Of a stretch of 64,000 nucleotides of DNA, positions 1 through 13,908 are shown piece after piece. Numbering within the stretch: position 1 is the stretch's first letter; each line of letters begins with the position of its first letter. The notes below the pieces were generated by a model. That model was not told the DNA's origin and ran no database searches. It saw only the letters and a program-made list of their open reading frames with translations. This DNA is from Rhizoclosmatium globosum. Lineage: Eukaryota > Chytridiomycota > Chytridiomycetes > Chytridiales > Chytriomycetaceae. The stretch spans positions 124,001 to 188,000 of the forward strand of contig MCGO01000027.1 of assembly GCA_002104985.1 (NCBI GenBank), in the 5' to 3' direction. A program made the position numbers and the translations under genes.

Positions 1-3000
1 AAACTCCTTTCAGAGAAGACTGCAAAAATTGACGAGCTACTCAAACAAGACTCAACACAACAAAAGACTATTTACTCATTGGAAGAACATTTGCGTCGAA
101 ACGAAGCTAAATTGAAAGCTTTGAACATTGAGAATAAGGCGTTAGTCGCTAAGTTGGATACTCACCAAGTTGAATACCATTCTTTGAAACAAGTGGTAAG
201 CTTGTAATGACCTCGTTAGATGTTTAACATGTCTGTAGGCGCAATCCACATCAAAATCTCTTGACGACTTGAACTCGTCAAATGGAGCGGAAATAGCGCG
301 TCTGCATTCTGTCATCAAATCCGTTAAAGCTGAACGAGAAGTTTTGGTTGAAAAGTTGTCAAACAAGGCTCATGAGATCAACACTCTCCAAATTGAGTTT
401 GGTGCAACTCAAAAAGCCTTATTTGCAAATGAAACTAGGTTTAAAGAAGCCGAAAGAGAGTTAAAGGCGTTGCAAAATCAGGTTCGGGTTCTTGGGTCAA
501 CTATTGCCGAAAAAGAAGCACGCGTGTCTGAACTTGAGGGAAGTGTGCATTCGCTCCAAGAAGAAAAAATGCAATACTCCCACAAGTTAGAAAAAAAGCT
601 GGCCGAAGTGGATTCGTTGGAGAAAAAGGTGACATCCACGATATGTATTTGTCGGCCGTTCTGACACTAGTTTGTTCAGGTACTTTTACAACAATCCGCT
701 ATCAAATCTGTCGAATCATTACTTCGAGAGCAGACAGCGACTTCAAAAGAGTTGGAGAAGAGTCTTTTGGCACTTCAATCCGAACATCACACTAAAATGA
801 GAGACAGAGTCGCCGAAATTGACTCATTGGAATCAAAGGTATTTATCATCAAGTCATTATAGGTTTCTGATTTATTGCATCTAGCTTCAGTCCCACAAAG
901 CTCTGATTGAATCTTTGGAATCAGTTGTCTTAGAGAATGACAACGTTCTGCGAGGATCTCAACAGAATTTGTCGATTGCTGCAAGAGACCATGATTTAGT
1001 ATCAAATGATTTAGTGACCAAGGTTCAAGAAATTGCAAACCTCAAAAAAGAGTTGCATAGGAATATCATCGTACTTGCAGAGCGAGATGCCCAGCTACAG
1101 GAGACTTCGGAACAGCTTGTGTTTCACAAAGACAAGGTTAGTTCTCTTGAAGCTGCAGTTGCCGAACGAGAAACGTCTCTGAAGACGATGGAAAAACGGG
1201 TAAAGATGTTAGCAGAAGAGAAGCGAGTTGCCCTGGATGAACTTTCAATGAGCTCTGCCGATCTCGATGCTTTGATTCGTGAACGTGATTCTTTAAAAAG
1301 TCTCGTAGAACTCAAGGAAATGGAATGGAATTCAACAAAAAGTAGCATGGAATCTGTCCTCGATGAAACATACTCGAAAACTAGTCGGGACAAGAGTGCG
1401 CTTTTATCTCAGTTGGAATCAGTTCAGGCCGTTAATAAGGATATGACAAAGAAAGTTCGTTGACCTTGAAGCTAAAACTATATGTACTAATATTTTATAG
1501 GTTTCAGAGTACCGACAGCAGGTACTATCTCTTGAAGCAACCATTGCAGCAAAAGACATTGAGTTAAATCGCCTGGGTTCAGAGTTCTCTGGGTTGACCT
1601 CCAGCAAACTGGCGCTAGCAGAAGACCTTGGACAAAAGCATTGTGAAATTGAAGCTCTTAGATTTGAACTGGATTCTCTTCGCAACGTCTTTGAGCAATC
1701 AAAAGAAATGCGAGACTCTCAAATCGCATTGCATTTATCGCAAATAGAAAGTCTGGAAAAATCAGTGATTGAAAAGGAAACAGCGGCAAGGTTGCTTGAA
1801 GAAAGTCTTGCAAATTCAGTGTCTGCACGCGGTTCTATTGTGGCTGATCTCGAATCATTGAGTCGCGACTACGCAGCCACAAAAGACATTGTAAGTATGA
1901 AAGAAGCAGAAACACCCTCGCTCTTGGGCCAAATTTTCTCTCTCAACGGATTATTGGAAGACAAAAATGCCATGGAAAAGAATTTACGTGAACATAACGC
2001 AGAATTGAAAGACGCCCTGAGAATTCTGAATATTGAAGCCACAAAGACTCTGTCAAGTATCAAGGACGAACTGAGTTCCCGTACTATGAAATTGAACCAA
2101 AAGGAAGCAGAATGTGAAGAACTAAAGCGGTTAACTGAAATCCAACAAAAGCAAATCGAAAAATTGAATGATGACATCAAGTCTCAAATTAACTCAATTA
2201 ATCATAATCAAGATTCAGAGCTCCGAAAAAAGCTATCGCAGCTAGTATCATCATGTGAAGAACTAGAAACCAAACTCAAAGCAAAGGAGTCCGAAGTCTC
2301 CAATCTTCAACTTAACTTCAATCAGATCGCCGATGAAAACAATGATATTATGTTGATGGTTGACAAGATTAAACTTGAAAAAGACAAGTCAGTTCTTCTG
2401 GTAAACCAGCTTTCCAGCGAGAAAGACACGCTTATGGCTCGGTTAGCTTCCCAGGATGCAGAAATCGTCCTCCTGAAAGAATCTTATGATGCACTTAGCT
2501 CAAATTTCAAAGCCTCTTTCGAGAAATTATCTTCTGCTGATTCGGAAATCGCGAAGCTACAATTGGAAATTCGGACTGCTAAAGCTGAGAAGCAGAAGCT
2601 GGAAACATCGCAATTAGACGGCAGCGGAAATATTCGCGGACGACTAGAAAAGCAAGAATCTGAAGTGGCAATTTTAAAAGATGCATTGAATGCAAGTTTA
2701 AAGAAAATGACTGACTCTGATGCTTTAGTTGCAGCAAATAATCTGATAAAGAGTTTGAAAGAAGAAGCTACAAAGCAAGATTTTGTGATATCCAGTCTGC
2801 ATCAAGAAAATGCTCGAATCAAAAGCGTTTATGAAGGATTACAAACCGATCATCGTTCTTTGATTGAATCTCGCGAAAATCTATGGGCTAACTTGAACGC
2901 GAAATTAAATGAACTGAAATTGCTGCGTGATGAAAAAATTATCACAGAACATGCTTTGTCTAAGTTAACCGCGGAATATAATACATTGAGCGAGAATAAT

Positions 3001-6000
3001 GCCCTTCTCCATCAAGTCAAAATTGACAGCAGCAATAGTCTACTTGCTGTAAAAGCTGATTGTGAAGCTCTTAAAGAGTCATATAACGTTTTGAAGTTGA
3101 CCTTGGAATCAAAATCTCGTCAATTGGATGTTGCGGTGGAGGAGAACAAAGCAATTGTGAACTCCAATACAAGACTCGTATCTGAAATCAATTCCTTGAT
3201 CGAAGAACGATCTCAACTTAAAGAAAAGGCAACAGACTTTCGCATAGGCTCGGATGAGAAGATAAAGTCTTTAATGGAAGAAAATGCAACCTTAGTAGTG
3301 AAAATTCAAGACTTCGAAAGTCAATGCCAAACATTATCTGAATTACTGAAAACATCATCTTCAGAACTCAAGGATAAAACACAAGAGTACGAGGAGTTAT
3401 TGCGCGAAAAGTCTTCATTGGAGAAAACTCACTCCAAACTTGTTGCTGATCAGAAAATTTGGTTTCTTGAACTTGAATATGCCAAGAAAGAAAGGGACTC
3501 TTTCAAATCAGATATGGAGCGATTATCAGCAATTTCCAAGAATAGTGAAGGCATATCAAGTGAATACCACAAACTCGTCGAACTCATGGAACAGAAGAAC
3601 AACGAAGCGCTGAAATTCCAATCGACGTTGAATGAAAAATTATTTGAGCTAAATCAACTTCGCGATTTACATGATCGCATGCTGTTGAGTCACGATGAAA
3701 CGGTTTCTCGGCTGAAAGAAGTGACGGAAGCACAGAATGCAGATTTACTTAAACTTCAAAGTGAATATTCCTTACTAATCACTGAAAATGAACAATATAT
3801 GGCCGTATTAGCTCAAAACAAATCAGATAAAGCCAAAATGTTGGATGCCATGGCAGCCTTGGAATCGAGGGTGTCAACAGCTCAATCTCGAATGCTTGAA
3901 GATCAACATGAATGCCGTAAATTAAGAGAGGCTTTGACCTCAGTTTCAGCCGAATATGAGAGGACTGTATTAGAACTATCAAATTGCAACGTTAAATGCT
4001 CCAATCTATCGGATTCTTTGGCTGCAGTGCAAAAGAAGCTTGAAGTATCAATATTGAATCAAGAACGGGATCAATATCAATGGAAAAATGATATGGAGAC
4101 TTCTAGTGCACAGTTTCAGACGAAGAAAGATGAATTGAATGCAGAATTGACTCGTATCCGTTCTGCAAATTTGGCCATGGAGGAAGCGGTTTCAAATTTG
4201 GCTGCGCTATTAGAAGAAAAGAAGGAAGAACTGAAGCAAACTCAAAACCGACTGCAAGAACTGACAGACGGCGTTATCCGTCGTACTGACAGTGAAGTCT
4301 TAAACATACGAACATATGAGCGAAAGAACGGAGAATTGAAAGAAGAGCTCATTCGTCTTCAATTTGAACTTTCTGAAATTCGAAGCGAGAAAGAGCAACT
4401 GGATTTGTTCCTTTACACCCGCAACCAGGATTTGAAAGGGCTCCAACTTCAAATAGTTGAAACATGTAACGACAAGGACCAACTAACTCTCAATTTAACT
4501 TCTCGAGATCAAGAGATAAAAGAGTTGAAAACTATGGTGTCTCTTTTGCAAGATGATTTGAAGCACACTTCAGTAACTCTTGAGGAAAGAAACGAAAGTT
4601 ATCACGAGCTTCAAGCTGTTGTATCAGGTTTAACGACTGAAAACGAAAGATTGATTGATAGTTTGTCCGTTCGAAGTCGCGAATTGAGTGAGTTAAATGA
4701 AAGGTTGATGGGTCAAACTGAAATTGCAAGCACCACTGAACACAACATTCTTAACGGTTTAACGAGAGCGATCGATTTGTACGAAAAAGATCATATTGTG
4801 ACTGAGTTGGTCCCAGGAAATCAAGTGATGAACTCCATTATATCTCGACTTCTTGATGTATCTTCGGCAAGATTAGTACAGGAACATTCTGTGCTATTAT
4901 CTGACATAAATTTGTTTGGAAAAGAGCTGGCTGTGCTTCTAGCTCTTGAATCGTTCAGCTGGCCAAAGGTTGTATCAGCTGTCAAGACGTTACGTCATAA
5001 TTTAGACAAATCTGAGACTGCATTCAAATCTGCCACAAATCGTTTGAATCAACTTCAAGAAGACAAAGAAAGTCTTCTGTCCAAAGAGGTTTATTCTTAA
5101 TGACGACAGTCGTGTACTTACTTGTTTAATTATAGAGGGACAAGCTCAGATTATCGTGCTTGAGAATAGAGGAGCTTGAGACGCTGATTGACGAAACTTC
5201 TTCTGGTTGGCGAATCAAATGCAATAAGTTAGAGGTTAGACCATGTATAGCTGTCGACTGCTAATACCATATCTTAGACCAAAACAGCGGCTCTTCAATC
5301 TCAATTGGTTCAAAAAGAAAATGAGGCTTTGTCGCTTGAAGAACAGTTGACGTTTGAGTTATCAAAAAGAACCGAATCCCACAGTCACGCAGATCACGGA
5401 TCAACCAGTGATAAAGCTATGATTCTTGCTCCATCCATAAGATCTATTGGCGTACAATCCGAATCAGTTAGGAATGTCGACGTTTCAATTGAAGCCAAAA
5501 CTTCAATCAAAAACAAAAACACTCAAACGATTGCACCAATCACTGAACCCGCTCTTCTTCCACTTTCGACGACTACAAATGATGAAAAAAACTTTGGAGT
5601 CCATGAAAACAAAGTGATGGTAGATTTGATTGCAGAAGTTTCCCACTCACGAGGACGTCTCCAAGTTTTGGAACAAGATCTCGCTCGTTTATCCAGGGAA
5701 AAGAAGAACTTATCAGATGTTCTGCATTCTCGACATAAAGAAGCTGCACGATTGATTAAAGAACTAGACACGGAACGATTATTTAAAGGTGCCGGTCTAC
5801 TTTTGAGCTTGACAGATTTCTCACCCTAAATCCAACAGATTCTGCTTTATCTGAAACATTTTCTCTTCGAAATAAGTTGCTGGAAATGCAGCAACTGAAA
5901 GATGCGGAAATTGAACACTATCATGATGCGGACACCATAACATCACTTCTGCTTGTTTTCCAACAAATTGTGAATGCACAATATTCGTTATCTGACTACA

Positions 6001-8411
6001 TGGAATCGAAGTTGGCATCACTTACCATTGAGAATAAGGAGCTCAAAACAGCGTGCTCAAACTTTGATGCCTTGGCAAAAGAGGTTGAAAAGCTACATGC
6101 AGCTTGTGATAATTGGAGCCAATCGTACAATGAATTGCGTCTTGAGTCCAATGATGCTTTAGAAATCAAAATGGGAGAAATCAAAGACCTGAAATCTGTG
6201 ATTAATCAAAAAAATGCTGAATTGGAGGAGTTAAAGATATCAAATACGAGTTTGACCGAAGCTGTGGATCTTGTTAAAGAATCTGACGAGTTGCACAAAA
6301 CGAAATGCCACGAGCTCACGCTAATTATTTCTGAATCCGATCTTCAACATAAGGAAAGAATTCAAGCTTTGAATGACGACATTAATCAACTGACACATGA
6401 TCGTGACACTTTCGAGCTCAAATTTATTGAATCTGAGAAGCGTGCCCAACAACTTTCAAAAGAGTGGGACGATTCTTTCCGACAGCTTCGCATTGTTGCT
6501 GCGAAAGAAAAAGATGCCTTGGTAACGGAGCATAAAAGCACAGTTTTAAAGCTTGAGGAGCGATTTGAAAGCGAAATTGCTGTTTTAAATAAGGAAATCT
6601 GGACACATCAGACAAAGTGGGAAGACTTAAAGAATCGCCTGAATGTTTGTGAAGCCTCTGCACTAGAAAAACAAAAGGAAATGGAAGAGGCTAATATTAA
6701 GCTCCGAAAGTCGTTTGATAAGGAGGCCATGAGCCTGCGATTGGAGAAAAAGAAGTCGGACTCACTTCACACTATCATTCAAGCTGATCGTGACAAGAAT
6801 TCCAAACTCCAAACAAAGCTGGAAGAATATCAGCTACGTGCGCAAACTCTTGGAGAATCTTTAAATGCCCTTAGTGCTGCCGAACAGGCCCTAAAGAAAC
6901 AGATTTCTTTTTTACAATCCGAATTAGAGACAGCCAAACGTGAAAAGTCTATGCAGCAACGTCAGCACGAGCTCCGATCAAAACGGTATTCTGAGTCAGA
7001 AGCCTATCTCCGGAAACAACTTGCCGATGTTCGGGAGGAGTTCCATCAAAAAGAAATGGATTGGGTTGCGAGTCGAAGCCGTCTGGAAAAACATCGGGAT
7101 TCGTACACAAACATACCTGGTTCCGACTATCAACAACTTCTAAAAGACAAAAATTCACTGGAGTCTCAGGTTAAAGTTCTCACTGATACTTTGGCTCTTA
7201 AGTCAGCCGAATGGGAGGCTACAAATGCTGAAATGCAAGTGTTATTGTCAAGTGAACGAGCTCTTGCCACAGAAAGAGATGTCCAACTGGTTCGCCTTCA
7301 ATCCGATGGAGAAAATGATCAAATTGAACGAATCCGGCGCGTTGGACAATTGGAAACGGAAAATAATTCGATGACGGAAAAGATCAACGATCTATTGAGC
7401 AATGAAGTTCAACTTCGTCGACAGTTGGTAATTTTGGAAGCAGATTTAAGAACCAGTGTCTTGGAGTGGGAACAGGAACGGAAATCCTTTGAAGATGAAA
7501 TCTCAAGCCTTCAAGCCGTCTCACGGCAACAAGTAGATAATCTAAACGCAGCTTTGACTGATTCCTACAATCAGTTTCAAGAGAAGCAAAGTCAATGGAT
7601 GACTGCGGAAAGCGAGCTACAGAATCGACTTCAATACGAAGCCCAACGTTTCGATAACGCTTCAGCGGAAGTCTATCGCCTCACAGAAACGGTGAATTCT
7701 CTCGAATATGAAATATCTAACAGTCAAATGAAACGGATTGAGCTTGAATCGCACCTACAACATCTTGAAAAGCTGATTGATATAGATGCCCAGAATATGG
7801 ATCGATTAGCTTCGGAAAACACAGATCTTCGGTTTCAACTCTCCTCATCGCAAACTTACATCCAGTCTTTGGAGCGCAGTACTCGGGAAGTTTTATCACC
7901 ATCCCGAGGATCCCAGATACTTGCCAAAAACTCTGAGCTTACACACCATATCCGTGAAATACGTACCACAGCAGAAGATCTTGTGTCACGAAAAAGTTTG
8001 GTATCTATCGGAACGCAAACAACAAGGAATGCTGTTAATCGAAGCTCTATGACAACAAGTGATCTCTTGCTGGGATTCAAACCTCCTTCTATTCTCAATT
8101 TAGACCATTTACCGAAGATCGAAACTGGCTCATCTATTGGAAGTTCGAATTTCAGCCAAAAGCCTGTTGCTGCTTCAAAGTCAGTATCTTTTGCAAACAA
8201 TGAAATGTTTGATGAGGAGGTGGAAGAAACCATCACTTATTACGAAACGAGGGCAAAGAAGGAAAACAAAGATCCCAGTCATCAACCAAAAGGAAGTACC
8301 TTGCAGAGTGCAGACGCTGACCTTGATTTCATTCGTGCTGCAACAAAACGGTCTGTTATTGGAACTGCGAAAAAGGTACAAACTGCGATTGACCGCCAAG
8401 CCGTGAAATAA
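1..8411 (+). CDS. Giant coiled-coil protein, 5' truncated
   Basis: The 3' part of a very large gene that enters from the left edge. Exons 1-195, 239-628, 680-838, 885-1454, 1501-5088, 5136-5234, 5278-5788 and 5839-8411 join in frame (2,694 residues) and end in TAA. The protein is almost entirely charged heptad-repeat coiled coil, rich in Glu, Lys, Leu, Ser and Gln. No motor, kinase or other folded domain is visible in the part present. Three short TQT-like motifs break the coil: SIGVQSE and KNTQT near 5446-5529, and SIGTQT near 8004-8021. They resemble dynein light chain LC8 binding sites (KxTQT). The last about 130 residues are less coiled and contain a KEN sequence. Scaffold proteins of centrosomes, basal bodies, Golgi or spindle poles look like this, but I cannot assign a family. 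The intron at 1455 has a weak GTTCGT donor. Confidence 0.8.
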
Positions 8412-8471
8412 AAAAAATAATAATTGAGATTGACTTTATTACGATTGATCAGCACAGATCAAAATACGGCC

Positions 8472-9196
8472 TTAGACAAGGGCCTCGTATGGGACAGGGG
8501 CAACAGTAACTGGAGCGTTGTTCTTGGAGGAAACGTAGTGAGCGGCACGTGGCTGGGCTGGCTGACGCTTGATGACGACAGTCTTTCCAGCAGCCTTAGC
8601 CTCGGTCAAAGCCTTGGCGTTGGCCTTAACACGGTTCAAGAAGTCCTGACGGCACTTGGAGTGCTTGATGTGCTCAACACGGATGTTGACACGCTTCTCA
8701 ATGTAACGGGTTCCAACAATCTTGTTGACGATAACACCGACGGAGGACTTGGTAACGTTGTAGACGATACCGGTCTTTCCGTGGTAGAACTTGTGTGGCA
8801 TACCCTTCTGGACAGCACCGTTGGCCTTGATGTCAACGATGTCTCCGACCTTGTAGTTGGTCAAGTAGGTAGACAACTTGATTGGACCCTGGGTTCTGAA
8901 GTCACGGGAGAACAAGTGACGGGTACGGGCACGGAGACCTGTGTTTCATAGATTAGGCTTCTGTCAAGTATTCTAGATTGAGGATATTTGATGCGCCACT
9001 TCGACTATTCCTTCGTGCATTCGTTGTATGCTACAATTCGAATGTGTATATTTCTAGTTTGGCTATTGCTCCCAAGTCTGACCCAAGTCAGCTTTCCAAC
9101 TCCTTCAAGTTATCCAACATTCCATACGACTTCCTCCGTCTAAGGCATTCATATTCGAGTAATTGCGCAATTGAACGTACCAAAGGAGTGTGGCAT
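8472..9196 (-). CDS. RPL21: 60S ribosomal protein eL21
   Basis: Protein of the large ribosomal subunit. Exon 2 (8472-8938) carries the family signature HKFYHGKTGIVYNV and the RVEHIKHSK block, and ends in a PVPYEALV tail like that of other eL21 proteins. The start is not in that exon. The usual fungal N terminus MPHSxG is found in a 16-nt first exon at 9181-9196 (ATGCCACACTCCTTTG). It is followed by a GTACGT donor and a 242-nt intron, long for this window, ending at 8939. Splicing gives 160 residues, the same length as yeast eL21. A long intron right after a tiny first exon is common in fungal ribosomal protein genes. The neighbouring eS19 gene is on the same strand. Confidence 0.96.
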
Positions 9197-9870
9197 TTTG
9201 GATTAAAGTCTAGTGAAGCAAAGGAGTTAGAATCCAGTCTCAGACAGTGAACAGAAATGAAAAGGATCTATAGTTCAAGCCAGCGAAATCAGTTCTCAGT
9301 AGTCCCTTGTCCGCGGCGACATCGCTGTGCATAGGTGCACTTATGCTCAAGATTGGTGCATGTCCAACCAGGGCATCTGAACCACTCCATCAATCCCAGT
9401 CTCCCGATCCTTCCTACATGGCAACAATCCAGATAAGAACATTCACAGTGTGTTTGGTGACGTCTAGGCAGTTGATGATGTTCGATGATGGCTGTGGTGG
9501 GTGGGGATGGTGCTGAAGGACGAGTCGGATTCACGTACGTTTCGTGAGGGCCCAAAAAATTGCACCAACTCCCTCTTGACCAAACCAACCAAATCCAACA
9601 CAAACTTCCAAGTATTTAGCAAGTACGGGCAGTGGGAATAGATTTATTACGGGCAGTGGGAATACTAACGATTATACCGCCAATAGGACGATAAGACTTA
9701 GGTTTGCTTTTGTACCATAGCCATTATTTGCCTTTTTGGTTTCAACGTGATTCATAACTTTAGAAACGATTTTATTCATTCCTTTATGGATTTAGCCAAA
9801 CAACAGCTGAGATTCCCTTCATAACAAGCAACTATAAAAAATACAGAGCATTGAACGAGACTCCAATAGC
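9197..9870. other. Intergenic region between eL21 and eS19
   Basis: 674 bases without a gene I can support. It serves as the 5' flank of eL21 and the 3' flank of eS19 (both minus strand). A 16-base sequence, acgggcagtgggaata, occurs twice within about 40 bases (near 9625-9665). The short open frames here have no recognisable protein content and no plausible splice partners. No tRNA or snoRNA-like pattern was noticed. Confidence 0.5.
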
Positions 9871-10311
9871 TTAGAGGTCCTTCTGGGCAGCACGGACAAT
9901 CTGGGCAGCGATACGGTCCAAGTCCTTCTGACCGTCCTGGGAGATGGTACGGCCCTTAACCTCGTCCTTCTCCAAAACCTTGATCTTCTCAAGAGCCTGG
10001 AGAACCTTTCTCAAGACGGATCCAGAGGCATCGGCGTGGTGGTGTGGACGGTTTCCACGGTTCTTGGCACCACCGTAGTTCTTTCTCAAACCACCGACAC
10101 CGACACCGCGGCGGAGGTAGATGTGACGAGCGACGGAAGCAGCACGGATGTAGAACCAGTCTGGGTCGTATGGGGCAAGCTCCTTGTGGGTGGCAGTCTT
10201 GACGAGGTCAACCCACTTTGGAACCTCAAGCTTACCAGTACGCTTGAGGTAGGCGGCGTAAGCCTTAACGAAAGCTGGGGCGCTGACATCCTTGACGGTA
10301 ACTCCGGCCAT
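9871..10311 (-). CDS. RPS19: 40S ribosomal protein eS19
   Basis: Protein of the small ribosomal subunit, needed for 40S maturation. It is a single exon of 146 residues (yeast has 144). It starts MAGVTVKDV and contains the family blocks [25 protein letters not shown] and [16 protein letters not shown]. The ATG at 10311 gives the standard N terminus. An intron in the 5' UTR is possible but not resolved. Codon use is strongly biased, as in the other highly expressed genes of the window. Confidence 0.97.
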   Translation of the reverse strand: MAGVTVKDVSAPAFVKAYAAYLKRTGKLEVPKWVDLVKTATHKELAPYDPDWFYIRAASVARHIYLRRGVGVGGLRKNYGGAKNRGNRPHHHADASGSVLRKVLQALEKIKVLEKDEVKGRTISQDGQKDLDRIAAQIVRAAQKDL

Positions 10312-10946
10312 TTTAGGTTATTGAATCTAAGGAGAGGAGTTGTTAGCTAAACAGCTCATAGGTTGTAGGTGGCTTCGAGGAGTGTCCAGTCATATCTTTG
10401 AAACTCTCGAGCTCGGACTTCCAGCGAATGATGGTTGCGAGTGAACCAGCATAGTGTCAAAGATCCAGCTTCCAAGGAAGGAAGAGATGTAAGACATCCC
10501 GTGAACTGGGCTAGACCTTCCATCAGAGCCATCCAGAAATTACTGTCGTGCATGCGATGTACTGTCGTTCCGTGGTTGAGGCGTTTGATGCTGCTGTTGA
10601 TGGTTGTCGTTGAATGGGGAGGTGAGGATGGAGTTGGCAGGGTGCCGTCTCCGTTTACTCACAAATTCAGAGGGGGTGAGAAAATGATTCAAGTCCCCCT
10701 TTTCCAGCCTTTTCCACAGCCAACACCTCAATCCTCGAAACATATAGCCAACATATAAATAACAGTGATAAAAAGATGGAAGACTTTAAATAAGGATTCC
10801 TCTTGACCACTAGAACGATAAAATTAGAAAATTGTATAAACCTCTTTGATACTTAAAGTTAAGACGCTTAAGACGATAAAGATGAGAAAGATGATTGAAA
10901 AGAGAGGGGAAAAGCGAAGGTGTCGGGGGAAAAACATTCCACGGAG
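10312..10946. promoter_or_regulatory. Divergent intergenic region between eS19 and the MYST gene
   Basis: 635 bases between two divergently transcribed genes, so it should hold both promoters. No open frame with protein-like content was seen. An AT-rich TATA-like stretch (catataaataaca) lies near 10740-10765, about 190 bases upstream of the MYST start. I see no repeat or RNA gene. Confidence 0.4.
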
Positions 10947-12606
<1,660 letters not shown>

Positions 12607-12720
12607 ATATATTCTCTTGCTTTTGAATAGTAGTAACTTCGTTCTTTCTTTCTTCACATTAGTTTGGTTGGGTTTTTTCACTTCTCTTCGTCTCTCCCTT
12701 CGTTTTTCACAAAAGTCACG

Positions 12721-13668
12721 ATGTTCGCCTCCAAGGTTGGCTCCCACGCCTTAACCATTCTCATAGCGCGATCTAACGCATTCTCCAGGTCTTTGCCCGG
12801 TCTATGGCCACCGCCAGCGCTACCAAGGTACCTTGAAATCGTGGAGTGTCGAAAAGCTGCAGCCTAACCAACAACCAACCCAACCAACCACCCCCTCCCT
12901 AAACAGATCCCAGTGGTCCTCCACGGAATCGACGGTCGTTACGCCACCGCTCTCTACTCTGCCGCCTCCAAGAAGAACGTTCTTGACACTGTCGAGTCTG
13001 AGCTCAACAAGATTGGAAACGTGATTGAGAAGGATGCTCGTCTCCAGACCTTCCTCGAGACTCCAATCATTGACCGTGCCGCCAAGAAGGAGGGTGTTTC
13101 CCAGGTCCTTGCTGCCGGCAGATACTCGGACTTGACCACCAACTTCTTCCAGGTCCTTGCTGAGAACGGTCGTTTGGACCAGACCAAGAAGGTTGTTGCT
13201 GCCTTCCAGCAGTTGATGACTGCTCACCGTGGAGAGGTTGCTGTTACTGTTACTTCTACCAAGGTAAGCTGGCGTGATCGATTGTCGAAAGGAGGGATCG
13301 CGGTTTTTTCATGAGGAGGGGGAGAGAGGGCCTTCCCTTTTTCTTTGGGCACTGGAAACCAACAACCATAACTCTTGTATCTCACACCTTCTTCAACCAT
13401 TTCAGGAACTCGATGCCAGAGTCTTCCGTCAGCTCAAGGACATTCTCCAAAAGTCCAACTTGCTCGAGAAGAACCAGAAGCTCGTTTTGAGCAACAAGGT
13501 GAGTTTCGCATTACTGAAGCCCTTACTTCCCCAGTACTGACTTTAATTATTTAGATTGACGCTTCTATCATTGGTGGACTCGTTATTGAGGTTGGAGACA
13601 AGACCATTGACTTGTCCGTTTCCTCCAAGGTTGCCAAGCTCGACCGTTTGTTGAAGGAGACCATCTAA
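12721..13668 (+). CDS. ATP5: ATP synthase OSCP (delta) subunit, mitochondrial
   Basis: Peripheral stalk subunit linking F1 to the stator of mitochondrial ATP synthase. Five exons (12721-12735, 12789-12827, 12907-13263, 13406-13498, 13555-13668) encode 205 residues. The N terminus MFASKVFARSMATAS is a typical mitochondrial presequence (Arg, Ser, Ala, no acidic residues) and is spread over two tiny exons. The mature part has the OSCP signature: GRYATALYSAA, the FLETPII region, and the C-terminal IIGGLVIEVGDKTIDLSVSSKV. An AATAAA signal lies at 13696-13701. The MYST gene upstream is only about 115 bases away, so the promoter is very short and pyrimidine-rich. Confidence 0.96.
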
Positions 13669-13908
13669 ACAAATTGACTTGTTCGTATGAGTGGAAATAA
13701 ATCGCTCTTATTACCCCATGAACTTAAAATTCTGCAACAATAACCGTAACGTTGAATGTGCAGAGAATGAATGATCAAATTCCTAGATATCCTCTCTTCT
13801 CTTAAACTATCGCGAAGAAAGAGGACGGAACGCTGCTTTTTCTTTTTTTCCGTTGTTGGTGTTGCACCAATTTTGCGACTTGCCCTTTCATCTCAATCTT
13901 TCCCAAGA

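Noticed and set aside
8424..8951. Plus-strand frame of 175 residues
   Set aside because: Exactly antisense to eL21; arises from biased codons.
12721..12867. Single-exon reading of the OSCP start (68-67 residue frames)
   Set aside because: Only splicing of the two tiny exons yields a presequence and joins in frame to the conserved OSCP body.
13771..13908. Upstream ATG for the USP36-like protein
   Set aside because: It adds a Phe/Leu-rich stretch unlike USP N termini and lies in pyrimidine-rich 5' UTR-like sequence; kept only as an alternative.
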